A DNA stretch of 52,511 nt, from NCBI GenBank assembly GCA_040880805.1, contig JBBDHW010000068.1:4782-57292 (forward strand), in the 5' to 3' direction. Shown here one piece after another: positions 15,636-23,364 of the stretch (positions are counted from its first letter, which is position 1; each line of letters starts with the position of its first letter). Source of the DNA: Acidimicrobiia bacterium (GTDB lineage Bacteria; Actinomycetota; Acidimicrobiia; IMCC26256; DASPTH01). The notes below the pieces were generated by a model. The model was not told where the DNA came from. It saw only the letters and a program-made list of their open reading frames with translations, and ran no database searches. The position numbers were made by a program, and so were the translations under genes.

Positions 15636-16796
15636 TTAAGTTCGCAACCCCCTGAGTCGTTCGACGATTCCCGGGAACGCGCCCAGGAACGCTTGGATGT
15701 CGGCTTCGTTGGAGCTCCACCCGACGCTGGCCCGGAGCGAGTGATCGGCGTCGACCCCCATCGCTTCGAGCACGGGCGACGGCTCGAGCGACTCGCTGGA
15801 GCACGACGAGCCCGAATGGACCGCCACGCCGTGCTGATCGAGCGCGAGGAGGATGGGCTCGGCCTCGACACCACCGACGCCGAGGCACACGAGGTGGGGC
15901 AGGCAGGCGTCGGGGTCGCCGAAGCGCTCGACGTCGGCGACGGCGGCGAGCGTCTCCTTCGCGAGGCGGCCCGTCAACGCCCGTGCCGCGTCGGCCTCCT
16001 GCTCGAGGGTGTCGCCTGCCAGCTCCCCGGCGGCCGCGCCGAAGCCGACGATCGCGGGCACGTCCTCGATCCCGCCGCGGCGCGCGCGTTCCTGCGCACC
16101 GCCGACCACGAACGGAGGGAACCGGAGCCCACGCCGGACGAGGAGCGCGGCTGCGCCCTTCGGACCACCGAGCTTGTGCCCGGTGACCGAGCACAGGTCG
16201 GCGCCGAGCGCAGCGAAGTCGAGCGGCATGTGACCGACGGCGGCGCACGCGTCGACGTGCACAACCACACCGCGCTCGCGCGCTCCGGCGACGATCTCGG
16301 CCGCGGGCTGTACCGTGCCTACTTCGTGGTTGGCGAACTGCACCGACACGAGTGCGGTGTCGGGACGGATCGCGTGGAGCACCTCACCTGCACCGAAGCG
16401 ACCGGTGCGGTCGACACCAACGAGCGTGACCTCGGTACTTGGACCACGCGAGCACGCTTCGAGCACCGCGGAGTGCTCCACCGCGGTGGTCACGACGTGT
16501 CCGCCGCCGTGGCGTGTCAACGCACCCCACACCGCGGTGTTCACCGCTTCGGTTCCGCTCGACGTGAACACCACCTCGCGCGGGCGTGCGCCGAAGAGCG
16601 CGGCGACACATTCGCGCGCGTCTTCGATCGCGACACGCGTGATACGTCCCTCCGCGTGCAGACGGCCGGGATCGGCGGGATGTTCGCGGAGGAACGGAAG
16701 CATCGCTTCGACCGCTGCGGGACGGAGCGGCGAGGACGACGCGTGGTCGAGGTAGGCGCGTGGCACGTCAGACGCGCGCGACGCAGTGGTCGTCAC
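15636..16796 (-). CDS. Cysteine desulfurase (NifS/IscS family)
   Basis: A 386-residue PLP enzyme that takes sulfur from cysteine for Fe-S cluster and other thio-cofactor assembly. PLP-stacking His108 is in TTAVEHSAVLE, the PLP Lys208 is in SVTGHKLGGPKG, and the persulfide Cys332 is in HSGSSCSSESLEPSP. The N-terminus reads AYLDHASSSPLRP, a variant of the usual DNxATTP. The loop length fits the IscS/NifS group I type. The GTG start at 16796 overlaps the upstream regulator by 29 bp. With Mrp divergent and a cluster-sensing regulator in front, this is a local Fe-S assembly operon. Confidence 0.93.
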   Translation of the reverse strand: MTTTASRASDVPRAYLDHASSSPLRPAAVEAMLPFLREHPADPGRLHAEGRITRVAIEDARECVAALFGARPREVVFTSSGTEAVNTAVWGALTRHGGGHVVTTAVEHSAVLEACSRGPSTEVTLVGVDRTGRFGAGEVLHAIRPDTALVSVQFANHEVGTVQPAAEIVAGARERGVVVHVDACAAVGHMPLDFAALGADLCSVTGHKLGGPKGAAALLVRRGLRFPPFVVGGAQERARRGGIEDVPAIVGFGAAAGELAGDTLEQEADAARALTGRLAKETLAAVADVERFGDPDACLPHLVCLGVGGVEAEPILLALDQHGVAVHSGSSCSSESLEPSPVLEAMGVDADHSLRASVGWSSNEADIQAFLGAFPGIVERLRGLRT

Positions 16797-17511
16797 CGTC
16801 GGGCCGACTCGTCTCGAACCGGGGCGACGTCTCGCCGTAGAGACCGGAGAGCATGCCGCGGATCATTCCACGGTCGAGCGCGCACACGACGTGCGGGTAC
16901 CGCTGCGCGGTCTCGCCGAATGGGCAGCACTCCGACACGATCGCGAGACTCCCGCCGCGCGCCTCGGTGTGCGCGTCGAACCCATGCGCGGTGAGTGCGT
17001 CGGCGACGGCGCCGAGCGCGGCCTGCACCGAGCGATGGCCCTCGGTGGGGTCCATGCGCGCCGCGAGCTCACGCCCGTACTGGAAGCCCACCTGGTCGGC
17101 GAGAGCCTCTGCCTGCTCGGGCCCGAGCGCGTCGAGTGCGCCGGCGAGCAGGCCGCCGAGGAGGTCGTCGTGTTTCAGGGGGAGCGCGAGGGTGGCGTCG
17201 AGTAGACCGGCGCAGTAGCGCTTCGAGGGACGGCCGGCGGCGCGGGCGCTGCCGTCGTCGGGTGCGCGCGCGATCTCGACCACGAGGTAGCCGCCGCCCG
17301 TGAGCTTCTCGAGGTGGTGGCGCGCCACGTTGGGGTGCAACTCGAAGCGCTCGGCGACCTCGCCCGCGGTGACGCCGTCGGCGGAGTCGCGTGCGAAGAG
17401 GTAGATCTCGCGCCGGGTGGGGTCACCGAATGCGTCTGTGACCGCACTGATGACGGAGTTGAACTCGTCGGGGCTCAGACCTTCTCGAGTCGGATCGGCC
17501 TCGGCGGTCAC
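16768..17511 (-). CDS. Fe-S-sensing HTH regulator (SufR-like)
   Basis: A 247-residue regulator. The winged helix spans residues 25-80 (DAFGDPTRREIYLFARDSADGVTAGEVAERFELHPNVARHHLEKLTGGGYL). The C-terminal sensor has Cys195, Cys196, Cys210 and Cys243 (SECCPFGE, HVVCALDRGMIRGML, DDHCVARV), suitable as cluster ligands. It leads the operon with cysteine desulfurase and faces mrp, so a role as cluster-responsive repressor of both is inferred. The start GTG at 17511 has TAGAAT 7 nt upstream. A palindrome overlapping that -10 suggests autoregulation. Confidence 0.85.
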   Translation of the reverse strand: MTAEADPTREGLSPDEFNSVISAVTDAFGDPTRREIYLFARDSADGVTAGEVAERFELHPNVARHHLEKLTGGGYLVVEIARAPDDGSARAAGRPSKRYCAGLLDATLALPLKHDDLLGGLLAGALDALGPEQAEALADQVGFQYGRELAARMDPTEGHRSVQAALGAVADALTAHGFDAHTEARGGSLAIVSECCPFGETAQRYPHVVCALDRGMIRGMLSGLYGETSPRFETSRPDGDDHCVARV

Positions 17512-17518
17512 GGCGGGT

Positions 17519-17537
17519 ATTCTACCTATCTCGGTAG
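17519..17537. promoter_or_regulatory. Regulator/mrp divergent promoter with CTACC-N6-GGTAG palindrome
   Basis: CTACC (17522-17526) and GGTAG (17533-17537) form a 5-6-5 palindrome. It overlaps the minus-strand -10 TAGAAT (17519-17524), which lies 7 nt before the regulator GTG at 17511. The N6 spacing matches that of cyanobacterial SufR operators (CAAC-N6-GTTG). It is a strong candidate autoregulatory operator. Confidence 0.6.
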
Positions 17538-17567
17538 TGGAAATCCGCCGAGGCTGAGGAGATGGGA

Positions 17568-18719
17568 ATGGCGGCGCTCGACGCAGAGGTCCGGGCCGCC
17601 TTGTCCGAGGTGGAGGAACCCGAGCTCCGGCGGTCCGTGGCCGACCTCGGCATGGTTCACCAGGTGGCCGTCGACGGCCGCAAGGTCAGGGTGACCCTCG
17701 CGCTTCCCCTCCCCGGTGACGACACCCGCGCCGAGCTCAGCCGGCGGGTCCTCGACGCGGTGGCGGCGGTGCCGGGCGTCGACCGGGTCGATGTCGATCT
17801 CCGCGACATGGACGACGACGAGCTGCGCGCGGTCGCCGGCATCCTCAAGGGGATCAGACCGAATCCACTCCAGGTCCTCGACGCGACGCAGGCGGCGGCC
17901 CCGCGTTCCCCCGAACCGCGCCCCAACCCGTTCACCGACGCGCGCACGCGCGTGCTCGCGATCGCGTCGGGGAAAGGGGGCGTGGGGAAGTCGTCGGTCA
18001 CCACCAACCTCTCGATCGCGCTCGCGCAGCACGGCAAGCGTGTCGCCGCCGTCGACGCCGACGTGTGGGGCTTCTCGATGCCGCGCATGCTCGGGATCGC
18101 ACGGCCACCCGGTTTGATCGACGACGTCATCGTGCCGCCCGAGCGGTACGGCGTGCGGCTCATCTCGATGGGCTTCTTCGCGCGCGAGGACCAAGCGGTG
18201 ATCTGGCGCGGCCCGATGTTGCACAAGGCGCTCGAGCAGTTCCTCACCGACGTCTACTGGGGCGACACCGACTACCTCCTGATCGACATGCCACCCGGCA
18301 CCGGCGATGTGCCGCTCTCGATCTCGCAGTTCCTCCCCCGCGCCGAGGTGATCGTGGTCACCACTCCCCAGCCGGCCGCGCAACGCGTGGCGCAGCGCGC
18401 GGCGGCGATGGCGGAGAAGGTCGACCTCGACGTGATCGGCGTGATCGAGAACATGTCGTGGTTCCGCGGTGACGACGGCACGCGCTACGAGCTGTTCGGC
18501 GCGGGTGGTGGGCAGGAGCTCGCCGACCAACTCGGCGTTCCGCTGCTCGGTCGGGTGCCGCTCGTGCCCGCGCTGCGCGAAGGCGGCGACGAGGGTCGGC
18601 CGATCGTGGTCGCGCGCCCCGACGACGAAGCCGCGCAGGTGTTCCGCGCCATCGCCGAACAGCTCGACACCGCCCTCGCCCCGCGGCGTATCTACAACCC
18701 GGAGCTGCGGCTCAGCTAG
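17568..18719 (+). CDS. mrp: Mrp/ApbC Fe-S cluster carrier P-loop ATPase
   Basis: A 383-residue protein. Residues 1-95 form a MIP18/DUF59 domain and the rest an Mrp/NBP35 ATPase with the deviant Walker A SGKGGVGKSSVTTNL, Walker B LLIDMPPGTGDVPLS, and TTPQPAAQRVAQRAAAMAEK. It binds and delivers [4Fe-4S] clusters. The usual CxxC in the C-terminal part is absent (MSWFRGDDGTRYELFGAGGG), as I recall for other actinobacterial Mrp proteins. GAGGAG is 6 nt before the ATG at 17568, so this start is preferred to the ATG two codons earlier. It is divergent from the Fe-S regulator. It overlaps the convergent cyclase gene by 8 bp. Confidence 0.93.
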   Translation: MAALDAEVRAALSEVEEPELRRSVADLGMVHQVAVDGRKVRVTLALPLPGDDTRAELSRRVLDAVAAVPGVDRVDVDLRDMDDDELRAVAGILKGIRPNPLQVLDATQAAAPRSPEPRPNPFTDARTRVLAIASGKGGVGKSSVTTNLSIALAQHGKRVAAVDADVWGFSMPRMLGIARPPGLIDDVIVPPERYGVRLISMGFFAREDQAVIWRGPMLHKALEQFLTDVYWGDTDYLLIDMPPGTGDVPLSISQFLPRAEVIVVTTPQPAAQRVAQRAAAMAEKVDLDVIGVIENMSWFRGDDGTRYELFGAGGGQELADQLGVPLLGRVPLVPALREGGDEGRPIVVARPDDEAAQVFRAIAEQLDTALAPRRIYNPELRLS

Positions 18720-20604
18720 CGTCGCGGCGTTCCGGAGCCGAGCTCTGCGCGAGCTGGAGGGTACGCTCGGCCCACACGCCGATCTCGAACGACTGCCGCA
18801 GGGCCGCTTCGTTCGCGAGGCCGGCGACGACGCGGATGCCGAGCTCGCAGTCGTCGGGATCCTCGCTGTCGAGGCTCCAGGCCACCGCAGCCCGCACGTT
18901 GTCGAGTTCGTCGAGGAAGCGAGCTCGCCAGACGAGCTCCGCAGGCCCGAGGATTTCCGCACCGGCCTGTTCGGCAAACTCGGCGTAGTGCTCGGCGTGC
19001 CGGCGGCGCCAGACGTCGGGGTCGCCGAGGTCGTCGAGGCGATCGCGCGCGTACTGGCGTAGCGTCTCGAGCTGCCGATACCGGGTCGATCCGTCGGCGG
19101 CCTCGTCGGACGTGAGCATCGACTTCGCCACGAGACTGCCGAGCACGTCGATCACGTTCCGGGCGTCGATGCCGTCGCCCGGAACCACCGCCGTCGCATC
19201 GGCGGCGGCGAAGCTGCCCCAGAACACGCTGAGTCTCGCGAGCACGCGTTGCTCGGCTTCCGTGAGCAGCGAGTACGACCACTCGATCGCGGCGCGCAGC
19301 GTTTGATGGCGCTCGACCGCGGTGCGCCGGCCGCCGGTAAGGAGCCGGAAGCGCTCGTCGACGAGCTCGGCGATCTCGCCGGGGTTCATGCTGACGACCC
19401 GCGCCGCGGCGAGCTCGATCGGGAGCGGAATGCCGTCGAGACGGCGGCAGATCTCGGCGACGGCGGGCGCGTTCGTGGCGTCGAGGACGAACTCGGGGCG
19501 TACCGCGCGCGCGCGGTCGATGAAGAGCGTCGCCGCCGCGCTCGTCGCGACCACGTCGGGCGGATCGGTTGGATCGGGCAACGAGAGCGAGCGCAGCGGT
19601 CGCATCTGCTCGTCGTCGAGCGCGAGTCCCTCGCGACTCGTCGCAAGGATGCGAACGGTCGGGCATCCGCGGATCACAGCTTCCGCGAGCCGGCCGGCGA
19701 CGTGAAGAAGGTGTTCGCAGTTGTCGAGCACGAGCAACAGATGCTTCGTGTGGAGGAACTCGACGATGCTCGCCTCGATCGACGTGCCGGGCCGGGGATC
19801 CACGCCGAGCGCGGTGGCGACGACTTGCAGCGCCTCGTCGTCGTCGCCCGCGACGCCAAGCTCGCACAGCCACGCGCCGTCGGGATACTCGCCGATGACG
19901 TGCGCCGCTGTCTCCACGGCGAGGCGGGTCTTGCCGACTCCCCCCGTACCCGTGATGGTCACCAGCGGAACTTCACGGAGCGCGTCGGCCATGTCGACGA
20001 CGGCCTGCTCGCGGCCGACGAACGACGTGACCCGAGGCGGGAGATTGCCCGGGGGCGAGTCGAGGAAGGTCGGAGGCCCGGAATCGCTGGGAAGTCCCGG
20101 GCCGGTTACCTGGAACACGCGCTCGGGACGCGCGAGATCGCGGAGGCGATGCTCGCCCAGGTCGATGAAGCTCAGCCCGTCATCGAGTGCGTCGCGCGCG
20201 AGCTCTTCGGTCGCGAGCGACACCAGGATCTGCCCGCCCCGTGCGGCGGCCATCAGGCGTGCGGCGCGATTGACCGCCGGGCCGTCGTGATCCTGGTCAA
20301 CCAGCTCGGCGTCACCGGTATGGATCCCGATCCGCACTCGGAGCGGCCCGGTGGTCTCCCACGACTCCTCCGAGATCGTCCGTTGCGCGACGGCCGCCGC
20401 GGCGAGCGCATCGTGTGCACTTCCGAACACCGCGTGCACTCCCTCGCCCGTCGTCTTCACGATCTGGCCGTTGTGCTCCACGATCGCGGCGCGCAGGAGC
20501 GCGTCGTGCCGTGCCAGTGCTTGTTGCATCGTATCCGGGCACTCTTCCCACAAGCGCGTCGAACCTTCGAGATCGGTGAACACGAACGTCACGGTGCCTG
20601 ACAC
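18712..20604 (-). CDS. Class III cyclase domain / NB-ARC-type ATPase signalling protein
   Basis: A 630-residue protein. Residues 1-170 are a class III adenylate/guanylate cyclase homology domain (FTDLEGSTRLWE with the first metal Asp; VKTTGEGVHAVF; transition-state VNRAARL). The second metal position reads GEG instead of the usual GDG. Residues 195-480 are an AfsR/NB-ARC-like ATPase: Walker A TGTGGVGKTRLA, LLVLDNCEHLL, RILATSREGL, GIPLPIELAAAR. About 130 residues of helical region follow and the protein then stops, while related proteins usually continue with several hundred residues of TPR repeats. It is probably a signal-coupled cyclase or regulator. It starts at GTG 20604 downstream of the crp-like gene. 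Confidence 0.85.
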   Translation of the reverse strand: MSGTVTFVFTDLEGSTRLWEECPDTMQQALARHDALLRAAIVEHNGQIVKTTGEGVHAVFGSAHDALAAAAVAQRTISEESWETTGPLRVRIGIHTGDAELVDQDHDGPAVNRAARLMAAARGGQILVSLATEELARDALDDGLSFIDLGEHRLRDLARPERVFQVTGPGLPSDSGPPTFLDSPPGNLPPRVTSFVGREQAVVDMADALREVPLVTITGTGGVGKTRLAVETAAHVIGEYPDGAWLCELGVAGDDDEALQVVATALGVDPRPGTSIEASIVEFLHTKHLLLVLDNCEHLLHVAGRLAEAVIRGCPTVRILATSREGLALDDEQMRPLRSLSLPDPTDPPDVVATSAAATLFIDRARAVRPEFVLDATNAPAVAEICRRLDGIPLPIELAAARVVSMNPGEIAELVDERFRLLTGGRRTAVERHQTLRAAIEWSYSLLTEAEQRVLARLSVFWGSFAAADATAVVPGDGIDARNVIDVLGSLVAKSMLTSDEAADGSTRYRQLETLRQYARDRLDDLGDPDVWRRRHAEHYAEFAEQAGAEILGPAELVWRARFLDELDNVRAAVAWSLDSEDPDDCELGIRVVAGLANEAALRQSFEIGVWAERTLQLAQSSAPERRDAS

Positions 20605-20671
20605 CCCTTCTTGCGCGACCGCACGGTACGGCCATCGCCGGTCGATCTTCTTACGCCGAGACCGGGCCGTC

Positions 20672-20687
20672 TGTGACGCGTGACGCA
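20672..20687. promoter_or_regulatory. CRP-like site upstream of the cyclase gene
   Basis: TGTGA-CGCGTG-ACGCA has one perfect half-site of the TGTGA-N6-TCACA consensus and a 3/5 match in the other. It lies 68 bp upstream of the cyclase start, between the Crp-family gene and the cyclase gene. Confidence 0.35.
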
Positions 20688-20701
20688 GAACGGGCAGCTT
20701 C

Positions 20702-21364
20702 TCAGGCGAGGGAGCGGAGCCCCTCGATGTCCACGACCGTGATGGCGCGGCGGCCGGTCTCGACGAGGCCGCGGCCGCGCAGCGTGGTGAGGGCTCGGGC
20801 GACGGACTCCCGTGAGGCGCCGATCATGCCCGCAAGCTCGTGCTGCGACAACTTGATGCCTGTAGGCCGGCCGTCAGACGACTCACGAGTGCCGAGCTCG
20901 AGCAACAGGGCTGCGAGCCGGCGGGTCACGTCGTAGGAGCCGAACTCCGCCCGGCGACGGTCGGACTCGCGGAGCCGTTCGATGAGCGTCCGCGCCAGCT
21001 CGAGCGCCGCACGCGGATGCCGCGCCAGGAAGTCTCGGAACTCCTCCGCGGTGAGCACGAGGGCGGTGAGTGGTTCGAGGACGACCGCGCTCGCGAGCCT
21101 CGGCGCGTCGTCGAGCGCAGCGAGCTCGCCAACGAGTGAACCGGCTCCGCGCACGCTCAGGAGCGTCTCCCCGCCGTCATCGGATGTGGTGACGATCTTG
21201 ATACGGCCGTCGACGATCACGACGACGAAGTTGCTGAGGTCGCCTTCGTGGAAGACGCGAGCGTTCCGCGCGTACGTGCGTTCGCGGCCGAGCTCGAACA
21301 GCGCGTCGCGTTCGACATCGGAGAGCCGGGCTGTGAAGCCGTGGGCGTGGGGTCTGTGAGTCAG
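20702..21364 (-). CDS. Crp/Fnr family transcriptional regulator (probable CTG start)
   Basis: A full-length 220-residue Crp-family regulator. The cyclic-nucleotide-binding beta-roll covers residues 10-125 (ARVFHEGDLSNFVVVIVDGRIKIVTTSDDGGETLLSVRGAGSLVGELAALDD). The C-terminal HTH is IKLSQHELAGMIGASRESVARALTTLRGRGLVETGRR. The frame upstream of codon 49 has no ATG, GTG or TTG, and starting at the GTG at 21220 would remove the first beta strands. The CTG at 21364 gives the expected length and overlaps the phosphatase stop as CTGA, like the ATGA/GTGA couplings nearby. No Fnr-type cysteine cluster is present, so cAMP is a plausible ligand. Confidence 0.85.
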   Translation of the reverse strand: MTHRPHAHGFTARLSDVERDALFELGRERTYARNARVFHEGDLSNFVVVIVDGRIKIVTTSDDGGETLLSVRGAGSLVGELAALDDAPRLASAVVLEPLTALVLTAEEFRDFLARHPRAALELARTLIERLRESDRRRAEFGSYDVTRRLAALLLELGTRESSDGRPTGIKLSQHELAGMIGASRESVARALTTLRGRGLVETGRRAITVVDIEGLRSLA

Positions 21365-22101
21365 CGCTCGATCATCTCCTCGCGCAGCTCGGTGATCTCG
21401 GCCTCGGTGAGCCCGTGCGCGCGTGTGTAACCCTCGATCGAGCCGTGGCGGTCGCGCATCCAGTCGAGCGCAGCCTGCATCGTCGATGCTTCTGCGCTCA
21501 TGATCCGCGGCCCGGGTGGTTCACGGTCGGGTGCGCGTGCGTGCAGGCGCGCCAGCAGCACGTCGACCACCGCGGCCGATGCCGCGTAGTCCGTCGTGAT
21601 CGTCTCGTCGTCGACGCCGAGCAGCCCGAGCACCATCGCCGCGACGAGCCCGGTACGGTCCTTGCCCGCGGCGCACTGGAACACCACCGGATGGTTGTCG
21701 CTGTCCGAGATCAGTCGGACCACCGCGACGAACTGGTCGCCGGAAGTGTCGAGGATCGACAGGTACCGGTCGGCGAGGGTGCCGTCGACGATGTCGCTGG
21801 TCTGGAGCGCCGGCACCGCCGGGTCGATGAGCGACTGGTGCACCACGCGCACGCCGGCAGCCTCGAGATCCGCGAGCGGAGCGGCTTCCACCTCATGGTC
21901 TCGGCGGAGGTCGATCACCATCGTGATGCCGCGCTCCTCGACCAGGTGCACGATGTCGGACACCTCGACGTGCGCGAGCGAATCGCTGCGGTACACGCGG
22001 CCGGCACGGAGGTGGCCCTCCGGCGTGGAATGTCCCCCGAGGTCGCGGAAGTTCACGAAGCCCGTGAGCTTGACCGGCTCTGGGCTCCTTGCATCCGCCA
22101 T
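21361..22101 (-). CDS. Tyrosine-protein phosphatase (Y_phosphatase3 type)
   Basis: A 246-residue PtpB-like dual-specificity or lipid phosphatase. The N-terminal marker is NFRDLGGHSTPEGHLRAGRVYRSDSL and the P-loop Cys-x5-Arg is FQCAAGKDRTGL. The residue before the catalytic Cys is Gln instead of the usual His, which would alter the pKa of the thiol. The C-terminal helices end LTEAEITELREEMIER. It is the first gene of an operon with the Crp-family regulator and shares 4 bases with it. TATTCT lies 7 nt before the ATG, so the mRNA is probably leaderless. Confidence 0.88.
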   Translation of the reverse strand: MADARSPEPVKLTGFVNFRDLGGHSTPEGHLRAGRVYRSDSLAHVEVSDIVHLVEERGITMVIDLRRDHEVEAAPLADLEAAGVRVVHQSLIDPAVPALQTSDIVDGTLADRYLSILDTSGDQFVAVVRLISDSDNHPVVFQCAAGKDRTGLVAAMVLGLLGVDDETITTDYAASAAVVDVLLARLHARAPDREPPGPRIMSAEASTMQAALDWMRDRHGSIEGYTRAHGLTEAEITELREEMIER

Positions 22102-22108
22102 CGCCGGG

Positions 22109-22114
22109 AGAATA
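22109..22114 (-). promoter_or_regulatory. TATTCT -10 element of the phosphatase gene
   Basis: Minus-strand TATTCT, spacer CCCGGCG, then ATG at 22101, with no ribosome-binding site. Confidence 0.5.
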
Positions 22115-22135
22115 GAGGAACGGTTGCTCCGCAGG

Positions 22136-22141
22136 TATCCT
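22136..22141 (+). promoter_or_regulatory. TATCCT -10 element of the DUF3107 operon
   Basis: TATCCT, spacer GCGGCGC (7 nt), then ATG at 22149. It lies only 21 bp from the divergent phosphatase -10. Confidence 0.55.
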
Positions 22142-22148
22142 GCGGCGC

Positions 22149-22382
22149 ATGGACCTTCGCATCGGTGTCGTGGATTCGCCCAAGGAACTCACCCTCGAGC
22201 TCGACGGCACTGCGGACGACGTGGTGAAGGTGATCGACGCCGCGCTGGGCGACGGCTCACCGCGGGCGATGGTGTGGCTCACCGACGTCAAGGGCCGCCG
22301 GATCGGCACGCCGGCCGACAAGATCGCCTACATCGAGATCGACGAAGAGGGCTCCACCCAGCACGTCGGCTTCGGCCGGTAG
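22149..22382 (+). CDS. DUF3107 domain-containing protein
   Basis: A 77-residue actinobacterial protein (family of Rv3208A/TB9.4) of unknown function. It begins MDLRIGVVDSPKELTLELDGTADDVVKVIDAAL and ends with the family motif KIAYIEIDEEGSTQHVGFG. It is the first gene of a four-gene operon with two ArsA-like ATPases and a PdtaS-type kinase. A leaderless promoter directly precedes it. Confidence 0.9.
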   Translation: MDLRIGVVDSPKELTLELDGTADDVVKVIDAALGDGSPRAMVWLTDVKGRRIGTPADKIAYIEIDEEGSTQHVGFGR

Positions 22383-22398
22383 CTGCCGCGTCCGTCCC

Positions 22399-23364
22399 AT
22401 GGACGCCGGGCCCGACCTGCTCGACCACCGGCTTCTCTTCTTCACGGGCAAGGGTGGGGTCGGCAAGAGCACCGTCACCGCGGCAACCGCGCTGCTCGCG
22501 GCCGAGCGCGGCAAGCGTGTGCTCCTCGTCGAGGTCGACGCGAAGGGCAACCTGACGGCGCTCTTCGAGCATCCGCCGGTCGGCTTCGAGCCACGTCAGG
22601 TGTATCCCGGCGTGTTCGCGATGCAGATGAACACCGAAGCATCGTTGCGCGAGTACCTGAAGGTGCAGGCGCGCGTGCCGGTGTTCGGCCGGCTCGGCCC
22701 GCTCGCGCGCGCGTTCGACTTCGTGGCCAACGCCGCGCCGGGCGTGAAGGAGATTCTCACCGTCGGGAAAGTCTGTTGGGAGCTGCGCGAATCACTGCAG
22801 GGACGATCGAACTGGGATCTGATCGTGGTCGACGCGGCCGCGACCGGCCATGTGATCGGCCAGCTCGATGCCCCGCGCGCGATCCAGGAGCTCGTACAGG
22901 TCGGACCGGTTCGCAATCAGACCGATTGGATGGTGCAACTGCTGTCGGATCCGTCGCTCACCGCACTCAACGTGGTCACTGCGCCGGAGGAGATGCCGGT
23001 CAACGAGACGATCGAACTGGTCGCGCGAGCACGCGAGGAGCTCACGGTGTCGCTCGGCGTCGTGATCGTGAACCGGGTGCTGCCGGAGCTCTTCACGCAC
23101 GCCGACGAAGACGTGTTCGACGCGCTGCGCGAACCTGCCGCGACCGACGTCTTGACCCGTGCGGCAGGACCGGGCGCGGTGGCGGTGCTGGATGCCGCAC
23201 GTTTGGCGGTCTCGATGCGCCGCGGCCGCTCCGGCCACCTCATGCGACTCCGGCAGGAAGTCGATCTCCCGCTCCTCCTGCTGCCCTACATGTTCGTGCG
23301 CGACCACGGGCTCCGCGTGACCCGAATGGTGGCCGAGGCGCTCGGCCAGGAGCTCGGCTACTGA
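22399..23364 (+). CDS. ArsA/Get3-like ATPase, first of a pair
   Basis: A 321-residue P-loop ATPase of the ArsA/Get3 family with the deviant Walker A FTGKGGVGKSTVTAATALLAAE (residues about 15-36), WDLIVVDAAATGHVIGQLDAPR (switch and Walker B), and VTAPEEMPVNETIELV. It is a single half, not the tandem ArsA. It is like the first of the paired genes Rv3679/Rv3680 in mycobacteria, whose exact role is not settled; they are annotated as anion-transporting ATPases. Its stop overlaps the next ATG by one base, so the two proteins probably form a heteromer. Confidence 0.9.
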   Translation: MDAGPDLLDHRLLFFTGKGGVGKSTVTAATALLAAERGKRVLLVEVDAKGNLTALFEHPPVGFEPRQVYPGVFAMQMNTEASLREYLKVQARVPVFGRLGPLARAFDFVANAAPGVKEILTVGKVCWELRESLQGRSNWDLIVVDAAATGHVIGQLDAPRAIQELVQVGPVRNQTDWMVQLLSDPSLTALNVVTAPEEMPVNETIELVARAREELTVSLGVVIVNRVLPELFTHADEDVFDALREPAATDVLTRAAGPGAVAVLDAARLAVSMRRGRSGHLMRLRQEVDLPLLLLPYMFVRDHGLRVTRMVAEALGQELGY

